From Noviherbaspirillum sp. UKPF54 (GTDB taxonomy: Bacteria > Pseudomonadota > Gammaproteobacteria > Burkholderiales > Burkholderiaceae_D): a stretch of DNA of 64,000 nucleotides. Location of the stretch: the NCBI RefSeq assembly GCF_007874125.1, contig NZ_CP040128.1:1736001-1800000 (forward strand), given 5' to 3'. Shown here piece by piece: positions 37,156 through 45,425 of the stretch. The notes under the pieces were generated by a model. It was given only the letters and a program-made list of their open reading frames with translations, had not been told where the DNA came from and did not search any database. The number at the start of each line of letters is the position of its first letter. The stretch's first letter is position 1. The translations under genes were made by a program, and so were the position numbers.

Positions 37156-38889
37156 TCAGCCGGTCACCTTGCGCATCAGCGCGCGCCCGGCGAAGCGCAT
37201 CCGCTGCGACAGCGGGAAGCGCTTGAACGTCGATTTGGCCGTGCCGCTGGTAAAGGCGGTTCGTTTCGAATAATCGATCGCAACATCGACGATCACCGGG
37301 CGCCCGCCGGCGGCGACGCGCCTTGCCTCGCCGATCGCGCCGGCGATCCCCGCCTCGTCCCGCATCGCGACGTAGGCCGCGCCGGTGGCCAGCGCGATGC
37401 CTTCGATGTTCGGCCCGGCCAGCACGGTGCACGGCTTGCGGTTGTACGGGATCTGCTGCGCCTGGGCGATCTGCGACAGTTCGCCGTCGTGGAATACGAA
37501 ATAGATGATCCCGAGCCGGTTGGCGGCCGCGGTCACGATTTCCATGCAAGTCATCATGAAGCAACCGTCGCCGACGATCGCAAACACTTCCATGTCCGGC
37601 TGCGCCAGCTTGGCGCCGATGGCGGCCGGAACCGCGTAGCCCATGGCATTGAAGTCGGTCGGTGTCAGAAGCCTGCCGCCGCGATGGATAGGAAACAGCT
37701 CGGCGGTCAGGAAGGTATGGTTGCCGTCGTCGAGCACGGTGACAGCGTCGTCCGGCATCTGGCGCCGCAGCTCGTCGAAGAAGTGCGCCGGATTGACCCT
37801 GCCCTTGCTGTCGTGGGCATACCATTCCTCGCGATAGGCGCGCTTGTCGCGCGCGATCTGGGCTTGCAGCTCGGGATTCGCCGCCCGCGGCCCGCGCGCT
37901 TTCAGTTCCGCCAGCAGCGCCGCCAGCGTCGCCTTCGCATCCCCGGCGATGTTGACGGCCCCCGGGTAATTGGCATCGAACACAGCGGGATTGATATCGA
38001 CATGCACCAGGTTACGCGGTACCACGGCACTGAAGCTGCCGGTCGGGATCTCGCCGAAGTGCGTACCGACCGCCAGCATCGCGTCGCAATCGCTGAAGGC
38101 GTTGCGCGCGGCCGGCACGGCCGACGGACTGAAGCCGAAGCCGGCATGCAGCGGATGGTCGCCCGGGAAGGTCGACAGGCCCTGCAAGGTCGTGCTGACC
38201 GGTGCCTGCAGCAGCTCGGCGATGGCGACCAGCTCGTCGGTTGCCGCCCGCGCCCCCCAGCCGACGAACAAGCCCGTCTTCCTAGCACCGAGCAGCATAT
38301 CGGCGGCGCGCCGGATCAGCTCGCGCTGCGGCGCCTGCTGTGCCGGCGGCGCCTGCCAGCGCGGCAGTTCGCCGACTTCGCCGGGAAACAGCTGCAGGTT
38401 GACCGGGATTTCGATCAGCACCGGGCCTGGCTCGCCGCCGGTGGCGATGCGGTAGGCCTCGAAGATGGTCGGCACCACGTCCTCGTGGCGCAGCACGCGG
38501 AAAGCCGCCTTCGTCAGGGGCTTGGCCAGTTCCATCTGGTCGATCTCGTGCAATTGGAAGCGCTTGCCGGTGTCGGTGCGGATCCCGCCCGAGAAAATCA
38601 GCATCGGGATGCCGTCCAGGAAGGCTTCGCCGATGCCGCTGGCGGCGTGGGTGAAGCCGGCGGCGGGAACGATGGCCAGCGCGCCGATCGTGTCGCCGGC
38701 GGCACGGCTCACGCCGTCGGCCATGAAGGCCGCGCCGCCTTCGTGCGTCACCAGCACCGGCGTCACTGACTGCGAGTTGTTGAGTTCGTCGTACAGCTCG
38801 GTATTGTGCACGCCGGGTATGCCGAACGTGAACCTGATGCCAAGCTGTTCCATCGCGTAGACGGCCAGCCATGCCGCGGTTTTCTTCAT
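37156..38889 (-). CDS. Thiamine diphosphate-dependent enzyme (acetolactate synthase/benzoylformate decarboxylase-like)
   Basis: The 577-residue protein has the three-domain layout of ThDP enzymes. The catalytic Glu is in THEGGAAFMADG (about residue 50), the middle domain has FVGWGARAA, and the ThDP/Mg motif is GDGCFMMTCMEIVTAAANRLGIIYFVFHDG (first half near residue 445). No small subunit gene is nearby, so it is probably not biosynthetic acetolactate synthase. It is the last gene of an operon with an FMN hydroxyacid oxidase and an FAD dehydrogenase, which suggests it acts on the resulting 2-oxo acid. That is inference. AAGGAAA precedes the ATG. Confidence 0.82.
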   Translation of the reverse strand: MKKTAAWLAVYAMEQLGIRFTFGIPGVHNTELYDELNNSQSVTPVLVTHEGGAAFMADGVSRAAGDTIGALAIVPAAGFTHAASGIGEAFLDGIPMLIFSGGIRTDTGKRFQLHEIDQMELAKPLTKAAFRVLRHEDVVPTIFEAYRIATGGEPGPVLIEIPVNLQLFPGEVGELPRWQAPPAQQAPQRELIRRAADMLLGARKTGLFVGWGARAATDELVAIAELLQAPVSTTLQGLSTFPGDHPLHAGFGFSPSAVPAARNAFSDCDAMLAVGTHFGEIPTGSFSAVVPRNLVHVDINPAVFDANYPGAVNIAGDAKATLAALLAELKARGPRAANPELQAQIARDKRAYREEWYAHDSKGRVNPAHFFDELRRQMPDDAVTVLDDGNHTFLTAELFPIHRGGRLLTPTDFNAMGYAVPAAIGAKLAQPDMEVFAIVGDGCFMMTCMEIVTAAANRLGIIYFVFHDGELSQIAQAQQIPYNRKPCTVLAGPNIEGIALATGAAYVAMRDEAGIAGAIGEARRVAAGGRPVIVDVAIDYSKRTAFTSGTAKSTFKRFPLSQRMRFAGRALMRKVTG

Positions 38890-38923
38890 GCTTGTTTCCT
38901 TGATCTGATTATTGGTAACGTGT

Positions 38924-40537
38924 TCATCCCGCGATCGCCCGCGCGGCGCGCCGCGCGCTGTACACGCAGCCGCCGAGGAAGGTTCCTTCCAGCCCGCGCA
39001 AGCCGTTCATCCCGCCGCCGCCGAAGCCGGCGGCCTCACCGGCCGCATACAGCCCGGAAATCGGATTGCCCGCCGTGTCCAGAACGCGGCTGTCGAGGTC
39101 GGTCTGGATGCCGCCCAGACTCTTGCGGCTGATGATGAATTCGCGGATCGCGATCAGCGGCATGGCATCCGGGTCGAGGATTTTCTGGAATTTGCAGGTA
39201 CGTATGCGGTCGCCGCGCCACTTGCGCAAGTGGGCGATGCGCCTCAGTTGCTCGTCGTTGTGCAGTGCCGAGCCGCGCGCGATCTCGGCATCGTAAGACT
39301 CGATCACAGATCTTACTGTGGCGGTGTCGACCGACTGGTCGCCCTGGAGATCATTCATCTTGTCCACCAATTCCGGCAGCGAGGACGCGGTCACGAAGTC
39401 GACGCAATTGGCGGTCATCTGGCGCACCAGCCAGCGGTTGCCGAGCAGCGTATCGCGCAGGAAGCCGACGACGCTCTTGTCGCGCAGGGAGGGGTTGAAT
39501 TCCGCGCCGGATACGGCGAGTTCCTTGAGCGCGATCTTCTGATTGAGGATTTGCCAGGAGTACGCCCGTTCCTCGCTGCAGATGCGCGTCACCAGTTCGC
39601 GCGTGTCAAATCCGCTCACCAGCGGCTGCGGGCCGATGCGCTCGCCGCGCCAGTTCAGCCACAGCGCCGATTTCGGTGGCACCAGCGACAGCCCGTGCCC
39701 GGGCTTGCGCGGACGCCAGTGATGCACGCCTGCCGCGTAGTTCCACATGCGGTCGAGATTGGTGACGTTGCCGCCCGCCCCCTGGACGGCGTCATGCAGC
39801 AGGCCGTCGGCGAACTTGTGCGAGCCGTTGAGGATGGTCTGCGGCGGCGCATTCCACTCCGCGTGCCAGTGCTTGCGGACCCGGTCGATGCTGCCGTTGA
39901 TGCCGCCGGTTGCCACCAGCACGGTATCGGCGCTGGCCATGAATTCCTCGCCGGTATCCTCGATCGCGCCAGAGCAGCCGCAGATGCGGCCGGCTTGCAT
40001 GCTCAGGTCGTCGACCCGATGGCGGAACGCGAGCGTCAGCGCCTGTCGTGGCGGGTGCGCCAGCAGCGTGCGGATCAGTTGCGTCGCCAGGCCGTGGCCG
40101 GTGCCCCAGGTGACGTGCCAGCGAGGCACCGAATTGCCGCCGCCGAATTGCCCGCGCTCGACCCACAGCGGCAGCGGCAGGAAGCGGATGCCGCGCTCCT
40201 TGAGCCAGCAGTAAATTTCTCCGAAGCTGTCGTTCACGTACGCCTCGGCCCAGCGGCGCGGCCACAGTTCGGCGGCCGGATCGCGGCCGAAGTCGCCGAA
40301 CGAAAGCCAGTCGCGCAGCGCCAGCTCCGGCGTGTCGCGGATCTTGCTGCGGCGCTGCTCGGGCGTGCCGACCATCAGGATGCCGCCGAAGCTTTCCTTG
40401 GCCAGGCCGCCGAAATTTTGCTCGTCGTCACGGTCGAGCAGGGTGACGCTCTTGCCCGACGATAGCAGCTCCTGGGCCGCGACGATGCCAGCCAGGCCGC
40501 CGCCGATTATGACGACATCGCTGTGATACTGCCGCAT
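38924..40537 (-). CDS. FAD-binding dehydrogenase (3-ketosteroid-dehydrogenase/fumarate-reductase-like flavoprotein)
   Basis: The 537-residue protein starts with a dinucleotide-binding motif VVIIGGGLAGIVAAQELL and ends with the FAD-closing GLYAAGEAAGFGGGGMNGLRGLEGTFLGGC segment. It belongs to the 'FAD-binding dehydrogenase' group related to KstD and fumarate reductase flavoproteins. Substrate unknown. A strong AAGGAGG site lies inside the 3' end of the upstream gene, which it overlaps by 31 bases, so the two are coupled. The ThDP enzyme follows after 34 bases. Confidence 0.85.
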   Translation of the reverse strand: MRQYHSDVVIIGGGLAGIVAAQELLSSGKSVTLLDRDDEQNFGGLAKESFGGILMVGTPEQRRSKIRDTPELALRDWLSFGDFGRDPAAELWPRRWAEAYVNDSFGEIYCWLKERGIRFLPLPLWVERGQFGGGNSVPRWHVTWGTGHGLATQLIRTLLAHPPRQALTLAFRHRVDDLSMQAGRICGCSGAIEDTGEEFMASADTVLVATGGINGSIDRVRKHWHAEWNAPPQTILNGSHKFADGLLHDAVQGAGGNVTNLDRMWNYAAGVHHWRPRKPGHGLSLVPPKSALWLNWRGERIGPQPLVSGFDTRELVTRICSEERAYSWQILNQKIALKELAVSGAEFNPSLRDKSVVGFLRDTLLGNRWLVRQMTANCVDFVTASSLPELVDKMNDLQGDQSVDTATVRSVIESYDAEIARGSALHNDEQLRRIAHLRKWRGDRIRTCKFQKILDPDAMPLIAIREFIISRKSLGGIQTDLDSRVLDTAGNPISGLYAAGEAAGFGGGGMNGLRGLEGTFLGGCVYSARRAARAIAG

Positions 40538-41763
40538 TGCGCCCTCCTTTCTCCATGTTTGCCATCGCTGCCGGCGTATTGCGCAGGCCCCGTCATGGCC
40601 TGGCTTGCCAGCGCCTCGCGCGTGATCGAACGCACGTCCGGACAGGCGGTCAGCGCCATGGCGACCTCCATTTCCTTGCTCACGATGTCCAGCACGTGGG
40701 ATACGCCGTCTCCGCCGCGCGCGGCCAGTGCGTAGGCCCAGGCCCGCCCCAGCAGGCAGGCGCGTGCGCCCAGCGCCAGCGCCTTGACCACGTCCAGGCC
40801 GCTGCGGATTCCGCCGTCGACCAGCACGTCGATCCGGTCGCCCACCGCGTCGGCCACCGCTGGCAAGGCCGATATCGCCGACGGCACGCCATCCAGCTGG
40901 CGTCCGCCGTGGTTGGAAACGATCAAGCCATCCAGCCCCAGGTCTGCCGCGCGGCGCGCATCGTCGGCGTCGAGAATGCCCTTGGCGACAATCTTTCCCG
41001 GCCAGTTGTCACGCAGCCATGCAAGGTCGTCCCACGTGACGGACGGGTCGAATTGGGAGTCGATCCACGCCCTGAAGTCGGTCAGGCGCTGTGCATGCGG
41101 CAATACCTGGCGCAGGTTGCCGAACACCAGCGGCTTGCCGCCGAGCGCAACGTCGATCAGCCAGGAAGGGTGCGAGGCGAAGTCCCAGGCGCGGGCCAGC
41201 CCGGCTTTCAGGCCGCGCGCTCCGGTCACGCCGTTGCGCACGTCGCGGTAGCGCGCGCCGACCACCGCCAGATCGACGGTCAGCAGCAGCACCGGGCTGC
41301 CGGCCGCATGCGCGCGCTGCAGCAGCTCCCGCACATATCCACGGTCGCGCATCACATACAGCTGGTACCAGAACGCGGCGCCCGCCGCACGCAATTCCTC
41401 CATCGGGCAGATCGAGACGGTCGACTCGCAAAAAGGGATCCCCGCGCCTTGCGCGGCCAGGGCTGCCTGCACTTCGCCGCGCCGCGCGAACATCCCCGCC
41501 AGCCCGACCGGGGCGAGTACGACCGGCATGGCCAGCTTCTGCCCCAGCACTTCGGTGCGCAAGTCGATGCGCGACACGTCGCGCATCACCCTTTGCCTCA
41601 GCAGCACCGAACGTAGATCGTCGACGTTGGCGCGCATCGTTGATTCGTCATAGGCGCCGCCGTCGAGATAGTCGAAAAACTGGCGCGGCAGGCGCCGGCG
41701 CGCAAGCTCCCGGTAATCGCCGGCGCAGGCGGGCTGCAGAAAAAGAGATTGGTCACGCGGCAT
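40507..41763 (-). CDS. FMN-dependent 2-hydroxyacid dehydrogenase/oxidase (LldD/MdlB family)
   Basis: The 418-residue protein has the TIM-barrel fold of the family. It includes the N-terminal FDYLDGGAYDESTMRAN, the active-site SNHGGRQLDG (proton-abstracting His, substrate-binding Arg) and DGGIRSGLDVVKALALGA for the FMN phosphate. Substrates of relatives are L-lactate, (S)-mandelate and glycolate. It lacks a clear membrane insert, so the electron acceptor is open. First gene of the three-gene operon. The GGGGAGACA ribosome site and a divergent LysR gene lie just upstream. Confidence 0.9.
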   Translation of the reverse strand: MPRDQSLFLQPACAGDYRELARRRLPRQFFDYLDGGAYDESTMRANVDDLRSVLLRQRVMRDVSRIDLRTEVLGQKLAMPVVLAPVGLAGMFARRGEVQAALAAQGAGIPFCESTVSICPMEELRAAGAAFWYQLYVMRDRGYVRELLQRAHAAGSPVLLLTVDLAVVGARYRDVRNGVTGARGLKAGLARAWDFASHPSWLIDVALGGKPLVFGNLRQVLPHAQRLTDFRAWIDSQFDPSVTWDDLAWLRDNWPGKIVAKGILDADDARRAADLGLDGLIVSNHGGRQLDGVPSAISALPAVADAVGDRIDVLVDGGIRSGLDVVKALALGARACLLGRAWAYALAARGGDGVSHVLDIVSKEMEVAMALTACPDVRSITREALASQAMTGPAQYAGSDGKHGERRAQCGSITAMSS

Positions 41764-41911
41764 CCGGTGTCTCCCCGAACTGGATTATTGTGTGCCTGCC
41801 CGATGCCCGCGGCAATGCCGCGAGGCGCCTCCCCCTTTCGGGGCGGCGGCGGTTTGGCTTAGTATCTGGCATGGCTCATTGCAGTGTCCAATGAGATTTA
41901 CTATCGCGACT

Positions 41912-41928
41912 GATACCTTGAGGTTATC
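41912..41928. promoter_or_regulatory. LysR-type dyad in the divergent control region
   Basis: GATACC-TTGA-GGTTATC contains ATAC-N7-GTTAT with T-N11-A symmetry, as LysR regulators prefer. It ends two bases before the lysR ATG and covers its ribosome site, a position suited to autorepression. The divergent oxidase operon begins 150 bases away. Confidence 0.5.
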
Positions 41929-41930
41929 GG

Positions 41931-42869
41931 ATGAACCTGAAGCAGCTTCAGCATTTCGTGACGCTGGCGGAGTCCGGCAATGTGCATCGGGCCAGTGCCA
42001 GGCTGAATATTTCCCAGCCGGCGCTCTCGAAAAGCATACGCACGCTGGAAGAAGAGCTCGATGTCGTGCTTTTCGACAGGCTGTCGCGCGGCGTGCGCCT
42101 GACGCCCATCGGCCAATGGCTGCTGTCGCGTTCATGCTCGCTGCTGTCGGAGGTGCAGCAGCTGCATACCGAGATCGACCTCATCAAGCGCCAAGCGAAC
42201 GGCTCGGTACGCATCGCCGCCGGCACTGTGCTGTGTTCATCCCTGATTCCGGTCGCACTGGCGCGGTTGCGCGAGGTCGCCGCCAACGTGCAGGTCGTGG
42301 TCGAATCGGGCTACTGGGACCACCAGAAGCACATGCTCCTCAACGGAGAAATCGACTTCTTCGTCGCCGATTCGCGCGAGCTGGAAGACATCATCGAGTT
42401 CGAGCTGGTGCCTCTGCCGGCCGAGCCTATCTGCGTCTACGTGCGCAGCGGCCATGCGTTACTGAAAAAGAAAAAGCCGGCACTATCGGACTTGCAGAAG
42501 TATCCGTTCACCGGACTGACGAAAATCCCGAAAGAGCTGGAAAGAGTGCTGGCAGCGTATCCCGAACTGCCGGCCGGCATGCTGTCTTCCAGCGCCGTCG
42601 CCAGCAATGACTTCGGTCTGCTGCGCACCAGCGCGGTGTTGACGGACGTGCTGTTCTTTTCGCCGCCCAGCGCGGTCCAGGAGCAGATCAGACGGCGCGA
42701 ACTGGTGCGCCTGAATTTACCACTGCCACCGCAGTTGCAGACCCATTTCGCCATCGTCTGGCTCAAGAGCCGCCGGCTGTCGACAACGGCCGAATTGATG
42801 AAGCGCACGATCATGGAGTGCGCATTACAATCCTTTCAAGCCGGCACCTCTCATATCGCCAAGGCGTAG
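41931..42869 (+). CDS. LysR-family transcriptional regulator
   Basis: The 312-residue protein has an N-terminal winged helix (MNLKQLQHFVTLAESGNVHRASARLNISQPALSKSIRTLEEEL) and a periplasmic-binding-protein-like effector domain (about 90-300). It is divergent from the FMN oxidase operon and very probably controls it, in the usual LysR manner; the inducer may be the hydroxyacid. A dyad overlies its own ribosome site. Confidence 0.92.
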   Translation: MNLKQLQHFVTLAESGNVHRASARLNISQPALSKSIRTLEEELDVVLFDRLSRGVRLTPIGQWLLSRSCSLLSEVQQLHTEIDLIKRQANGSVRIAAGTVLCSSLIPVALARLREVAANVQVVVESGYWDHQKHMLLNGEIDFFVADSRELEDIIEFELVPLPAEPICVYVRSGHALLKKKKPALSDLQKYPFTGLTKIPKELERVLAAYPELPAGMLSSSAVASNDFGLLRTSAVLTDVLFFSPPSAVQEQIRRRELVRLNLPLPPQLQTHFAIVWLKSRRLSTTAELMKRTIMECALQSFQAGTSHIAKA

Positions 42870-43192
42870 CTATCTCCCCTCGATTCTAGGCGCCCCGGGC
42901 GAACTTGTTTTCGCATCCGGCGTCCAATGTTTTCCCTGCGGCATTTCCTTGGTGCATTTAATTCCATTTGGGTATTTATTTGTGCCATTCAGTTGCCAAT
43001 GCAACGACTTTGCGAGCCGCAGGGCCAGCAAATTCACCCATAAATGTTGTCTATATAAAATTTTCCTGAATTAAAAATCTATCAGGAAAAAAGGCGGAAA
43101 TGAGGTTTGCGAAGCCTCATGGAATGGCGGAGCATTTTGTTCTATACTGTATGCGCATACAGTAGTTTAACCATGGGAGTAAGTGACGTCGG
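42870..43192. other. AT-rich gene-free stretch with inverted repeats before the SOS-box gene
   Basis: These 323 bases are clearly richer in A/T than their surroundings. They contain a perfect 9-base dyad (TTTTCCTGA at 43061-43069 and TCAGGAAAA at 43082-43090), an ATGAGG/CCTCAT hairpin and the LexA box. No credible gene, apart from a 7-codon frame at 43173 coupled to the next ATG. Confidence 0.6.
43145..43164 (+). promoter_or_regulatory. LexA (SOS) box before the 102-residue gene
   Basis: TACTGTATGCGCATACAGTA is a perfect 20-base palindrome with the CTG-N10-CAG rule of LexA boxes. The outer eight bases on each side equal the consensus. It lies 29 bases before the ATG of the 102-residue gene, where repression would block transcription start. 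Confidence 0.7.
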
Positions 43193-43501
43193 ATGAAACT
43201 CTTTGAAGGCCATAAATTGCATGCGGTCCAGGCGCGGCTTGAGCTCGCGGTGGATGCGATCGTGGAACGTCATCGTACGGCGGGACGCGTCCTGACCTGG
43301 CGCCTGGTGCATGAAATCGAACAGGAAGCGTTGCGGACGCTGCAAGAGGCTGGCGACCTCGACATGAAGTATATCCGCATGGTGCGTTCTTCTCGCTGGG
43401 GCTACGTTCCCAAGGTAAACCAGCCCGCCGATTTGCAGAGCCACGAATGCCTGCCTGTCGCGCTCACGATGATTCGCAAGGCGTATCACACGCTGCACTA
43501 G
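43193..43501 (+). CDS. Unknown 102-residue protein under a LexA box
   Basis: The protein is soluble and helical in its first 60 residues (LHAVQARLELAVDAIVERHRTAGRV, VHEIEQEALRTLQEAGDLD), then basic with KYIRMVRSSRWGYVPK. It has no membrane segment and no Cys motif, and I recognise no family. Codon usage is GC-rich at third positions as in neighbouring genes. No good ribosome site is visible, but a 7-codon frame starting at 43173 ends with an ATGA overlap, so coupled translation is possible. The LexA box suggests induction on DNA damage. Confidence 0.65.
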   Translation: MKLFEGHKLHAVQARLELAVDAIVERHRTAGRVLTWRLVHEIEQEALRTLQEAGDLDMKYIRMVRSSRWGYVPKVNQPADLQSHECLPVALTMIRKAYHTLH

Positions 43502-43581
43502 CGGCATCTCCCGACAATTCTCGCCGACTTGCGGGCTTCGTGCAGCCCGCCCAGCCCGGCTGCAATCCGGGTTACCCCAGG

Positions 43582-43625
43582 AACGATGCGAAACTGAAAA
43601 GGTCAAACTGCTATTTCGCATCGTT
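43582..43625. repeat. Perfect 12-bp inverted repeat before the HMA_2 gene
   Basis: AACGATGCGAAA and TTTCGCATCGTT enclose 20 bases and end 20 bases before the HMA_2 ATG. There is no U-run, so a leader hairpin or operator is more likely than a terminator. Confidence 0.55.
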
Positions 43626-43645
43626 TCCATTGCAAAGGCAATCCG

Positions 43646-44221
43646 ATGCCGCGCCAATGCCATGTGGTCCATCGACTGCCGGGACGCATACGCCTCAAGG
43701 CCCCCGAGGCAAAGGGCGATCCCTTGTTCTTCCACCACGTCCGCGAGCTCGTTTCATCCGTTGACGGCGTACACCAGGTCGAAGCGAATCCGGTTACCGG
43801 GTCGGTGGTTGTGCGTTACGACAGGAACGACCGCGACATCGAACAGCGCCTGCAAAGGGCATTGGAGGATGAAAACAAGCTGCTTTCCTTTGTCGTGCCA
43901 AAAATGGAAGACGCAGCCCAAATCGCGCGGTTCGTCGAAACCGACCTGACGATGCTTGCCAACCGCTCGCGCGTGGCGGCGGCCCTGGTGGATGGCGTCA
44001 GAGCGTTCAACCTGTTGCTAAAGCGCGCCACCAACAATACCGTCGACCTGCAGATCCTGTTTCCGGTCGCGTTTGCGGCCATCAGCCTGTTCTTCATTGA
44101 CCGTCGGCGCGAACCCGGCTTGTGGATCATGCTGCTGTTCGTGTCGTTTCACACTTTCCTGACCTTGCAACAACCGGTCACACCCATGCACCGGAAGCCG
44201 GTGCTTGCCGTCCGCGAGTAA
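43646..44221 (+). CDS. HMA_2-type metal-associated domain membrane protein
   Basis: The 191-residue protein begins with a ferredoxin-like HMA_2 domain (residues 5-75). It carries HRLPGRIRLKAPEAKG and the GVHQVEANPVTGSVVVRYD segment but lacks the CxxC of ordinary metal-binding HMA domains. A linker helix and two membrane segments (about 133-150 and 155-172) follow. HMA_2 proteins often precede P-type ATPases. No ATPase gene is next to it here, so its role is unclear; membrane or metal stress is inferred. Confidence 0.75.
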   Translation: MPRQCHVVHRLPGRIRLKAPEAKGDPLFFHHVRELVSSVDGVHQVEANPVTGSVVVRYDRNDRDIEQRLQRALEDENKLLSFVVPKMEDAAQIARFVETDLTMLANRSRVAAALVDGVRAFNLLLKRATNNTVDLQILFPVAFAAISLFFIDRRREPGLWIMLLFVSFHTFLTLQQPVTPMHRKPVLAVRE

Positions 44222-44245
44222 GCCCAGCCACCTTGTCTTGACCGA

Positions 44246-44259
44246 TTGACAGCTGTCAA
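44246..44259. promoter_or_regulatory. 14-bp palindrome upstream of the 17-kDa-antigen-like lipoprotein
   Basis: TTGACAGCTGTCAA is perfectly symmetrical, and the flanking GTCTTGAC and GTCAAGAC form a second overlapping dyad. It is placed 63 bases before the lipoprotein ATG, a candidate operator. TTGACA within it could also serve as -35. Confidence 0.45.
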
Positions 44260-44321
44260 GACGGCAATGGCATGCCATCGATATCCTTTGTGCCAACACG
44301 TTCTGACAAAGGGTACTGTCG

Positions 44322-44783
44322 ATGAAACTCTCTTTCATTCGTTGCACACTCATATGCTGCGGACTGAGTCTGGCAGGTTGCAATACTCCGCCCACCCAGG
44401 AGCAGACCGGCATCGTTCTTGGCGGCGTGCTTGGCGGAGTGCTCGGCTCTCAGGTCGGCGGTGGCGACGGCAGGACCGCCGCCACCATCGCCGGATCGCT
44501 GGCTGGCGCCTTCATCGGCGGCGCGATTGGACGCTCGATGGACGACACTGATCGCCTCAAGGTCACGCGCGCCCTCGAAACCGAACGCACCGGTGCCTCG
44601 TCGCACTGGCGCAATCCCGACAGCGGCAATCAGTACACCGTCACGCCCACACGCACCTATGAAACCTCGGGAACGCCATGCAGGGAGTACACCGTGGACG
44701 GTGTTGTTGGCGGTAAAAAGGAAAAAATCTATGGCACGGCTTGCCGCCAGGCGGACGGAACCTGGCGCACGTCGAATTCATGA
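44322..44783 (+). CDS. Glycine-zipper lipoprotein (17-kDa surface antigen-like)
   Basis: The 153-residue protein has a lipoprotein signal (LAGC, Cys20). A glycine-zipper segment (IVLGGVLGGVLGSQVGGG and IAGSLAGAFIGGAIG, about 31-70) is followed by a beta-rich C-terminal domain with CREYTVDGVVGGKKEKIYGTAC. This matches the rickettsial 17-kDa antigen/SlyB-type group. It is probably an outer-membrane lipoprotein that supports envelope stability. Expressed alone; a terminator follows immediately. Confidence 0.85.
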   Translation: MKLSFIRCTLICCGLSLAGCNTPPTQEQTGIVLGGVLGGVLGSQVGGGDGRTAATIAGSLAGAFIGGAIGRSMDDTDRLKVTRALETERTGASSHWRNPDSGNQYTVTPTRTYETSGTPCREYTVDGVVGGKKEKIYGTACRQADGTWRTSNS

Positions 44784-44784
44784 G

Positions 44785-44812
44785 TTCCGGCGGCCCAGGC
44801 CGCCGGAATTTT
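44785..44812 (+). terminator. Terminator after the glycine-zipper lipoprotein
   Basis: TTCCGGCGGC and GCCGCCGGAA are perfect arms with a 4-base loop, followed by TTTT. Confidence 0.8.
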
Positions 44813-44845
44813 CGTTCGAAATCAGTACCGCGATAAACCGGCCAG

Positions 44846-45304
44846 TTAGCCGGCCGCCCGATTCTGCGGGGGTTCCGGTTTTGGAGAAATCGTCGGCGAG
44901 GCCGCCAAATCGCCGCGTCCAGGGTTCATATCGAGTGCGACAGCCAACGCCAAGTCCATCGTGGTCAGATGAAACAGGAACCATTCCTGCAGCAATTCGA
45001 TCGCGTGCCGCCCGATGCCGATATTGCCGTTCATCACATGCGGCACGACATGATGCAAGCCGCTCAGCACTCGCGCATGCTGTTCTCGGTGGCTGTTGAG
45101 GGCGGGGAAATCGATCCGCTCCATCAATTCCTCTTCTTCTTCGAAATCACGCTCGAGCTTGGCGATGAGGAGAAAGAAGAGCGCGCCGAACTGATCATCG
45201 GGTGCCGCCGCGATATGCGCAAGTTCCGCGAAAAACGCCTGGTGCGCACTGTCCATGCCTGGAATGCCAAGTTCCATCTGAGGCGACCATACGAGGGTGC
45301 TCAT
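44846..45304 (-). CDS. Bacteriohemerythrin-like protein with one altered iron ligand
   Basis: The 152-residue four-helix hemerythrin domain has His21 (GMDSAHQ), Glu57, His72 and His76 (SHREQH), and His112 and Asp117 (HLTTMD) at the expected spacing for a diiron site. Where the canonical HFxxEE motif has its ligand His, this protein has Asp53 (RDFEEEE). It probably still binds iron and perhaps oxygen, or it senses or stores iron. A GGAG site decides the ATG at 45304. An FNR-type box lies 110-120 bases upstream, in keeping with oxygen-linked control. Confidence 0.82.
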   Translation of the reverse strand: MSTLVWSPQMELGIPGMDSAHQAFFAELAHIAAAPDDQFGALFFLLIAKLERDFEEEEELMERIDFPALNSHREQHARVLSGLHHVVPHVMNGNIGIGRHAIELLQEWFLFHLTTMDLALAVALDMNPGRGDLAASPTISPKPEPPQNRAAG

Positions 45305-45411
45305 GATTCGCTCCACATTCATGACCGGCCATGCCCTGCAAGGCGACCGGCGGTTGTATCGAAGTCCCATAAAGACTGTATGCCATCGGCATGGACAAGT
45401 CATCCTGCCCC

Positions 45412-45425
45412 GTTGACTCAGGTCA
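45412..45425 (-). promoter_or_regulatory. FNR/CRP-family box upstream of the hemerythrin gene
   Basis: TTGACCTGAGTCAA on the minus strand matches the TTGAY-N4-RTCAA symmetry of FNR-family sites. It lies about 110 bases upstream of the hemerythrin ATG. A -10-like CATACAGT lies downstream near 45373-45380. Confidence 0.6.

Noticed and set aside
35515..38769. 1084-codon plus-strand frame spanning two opposing genes
   Set aside because: It runs out of frame through the U32 gene and antisense through the ThDP enzyme, so it cannot be a real gene.
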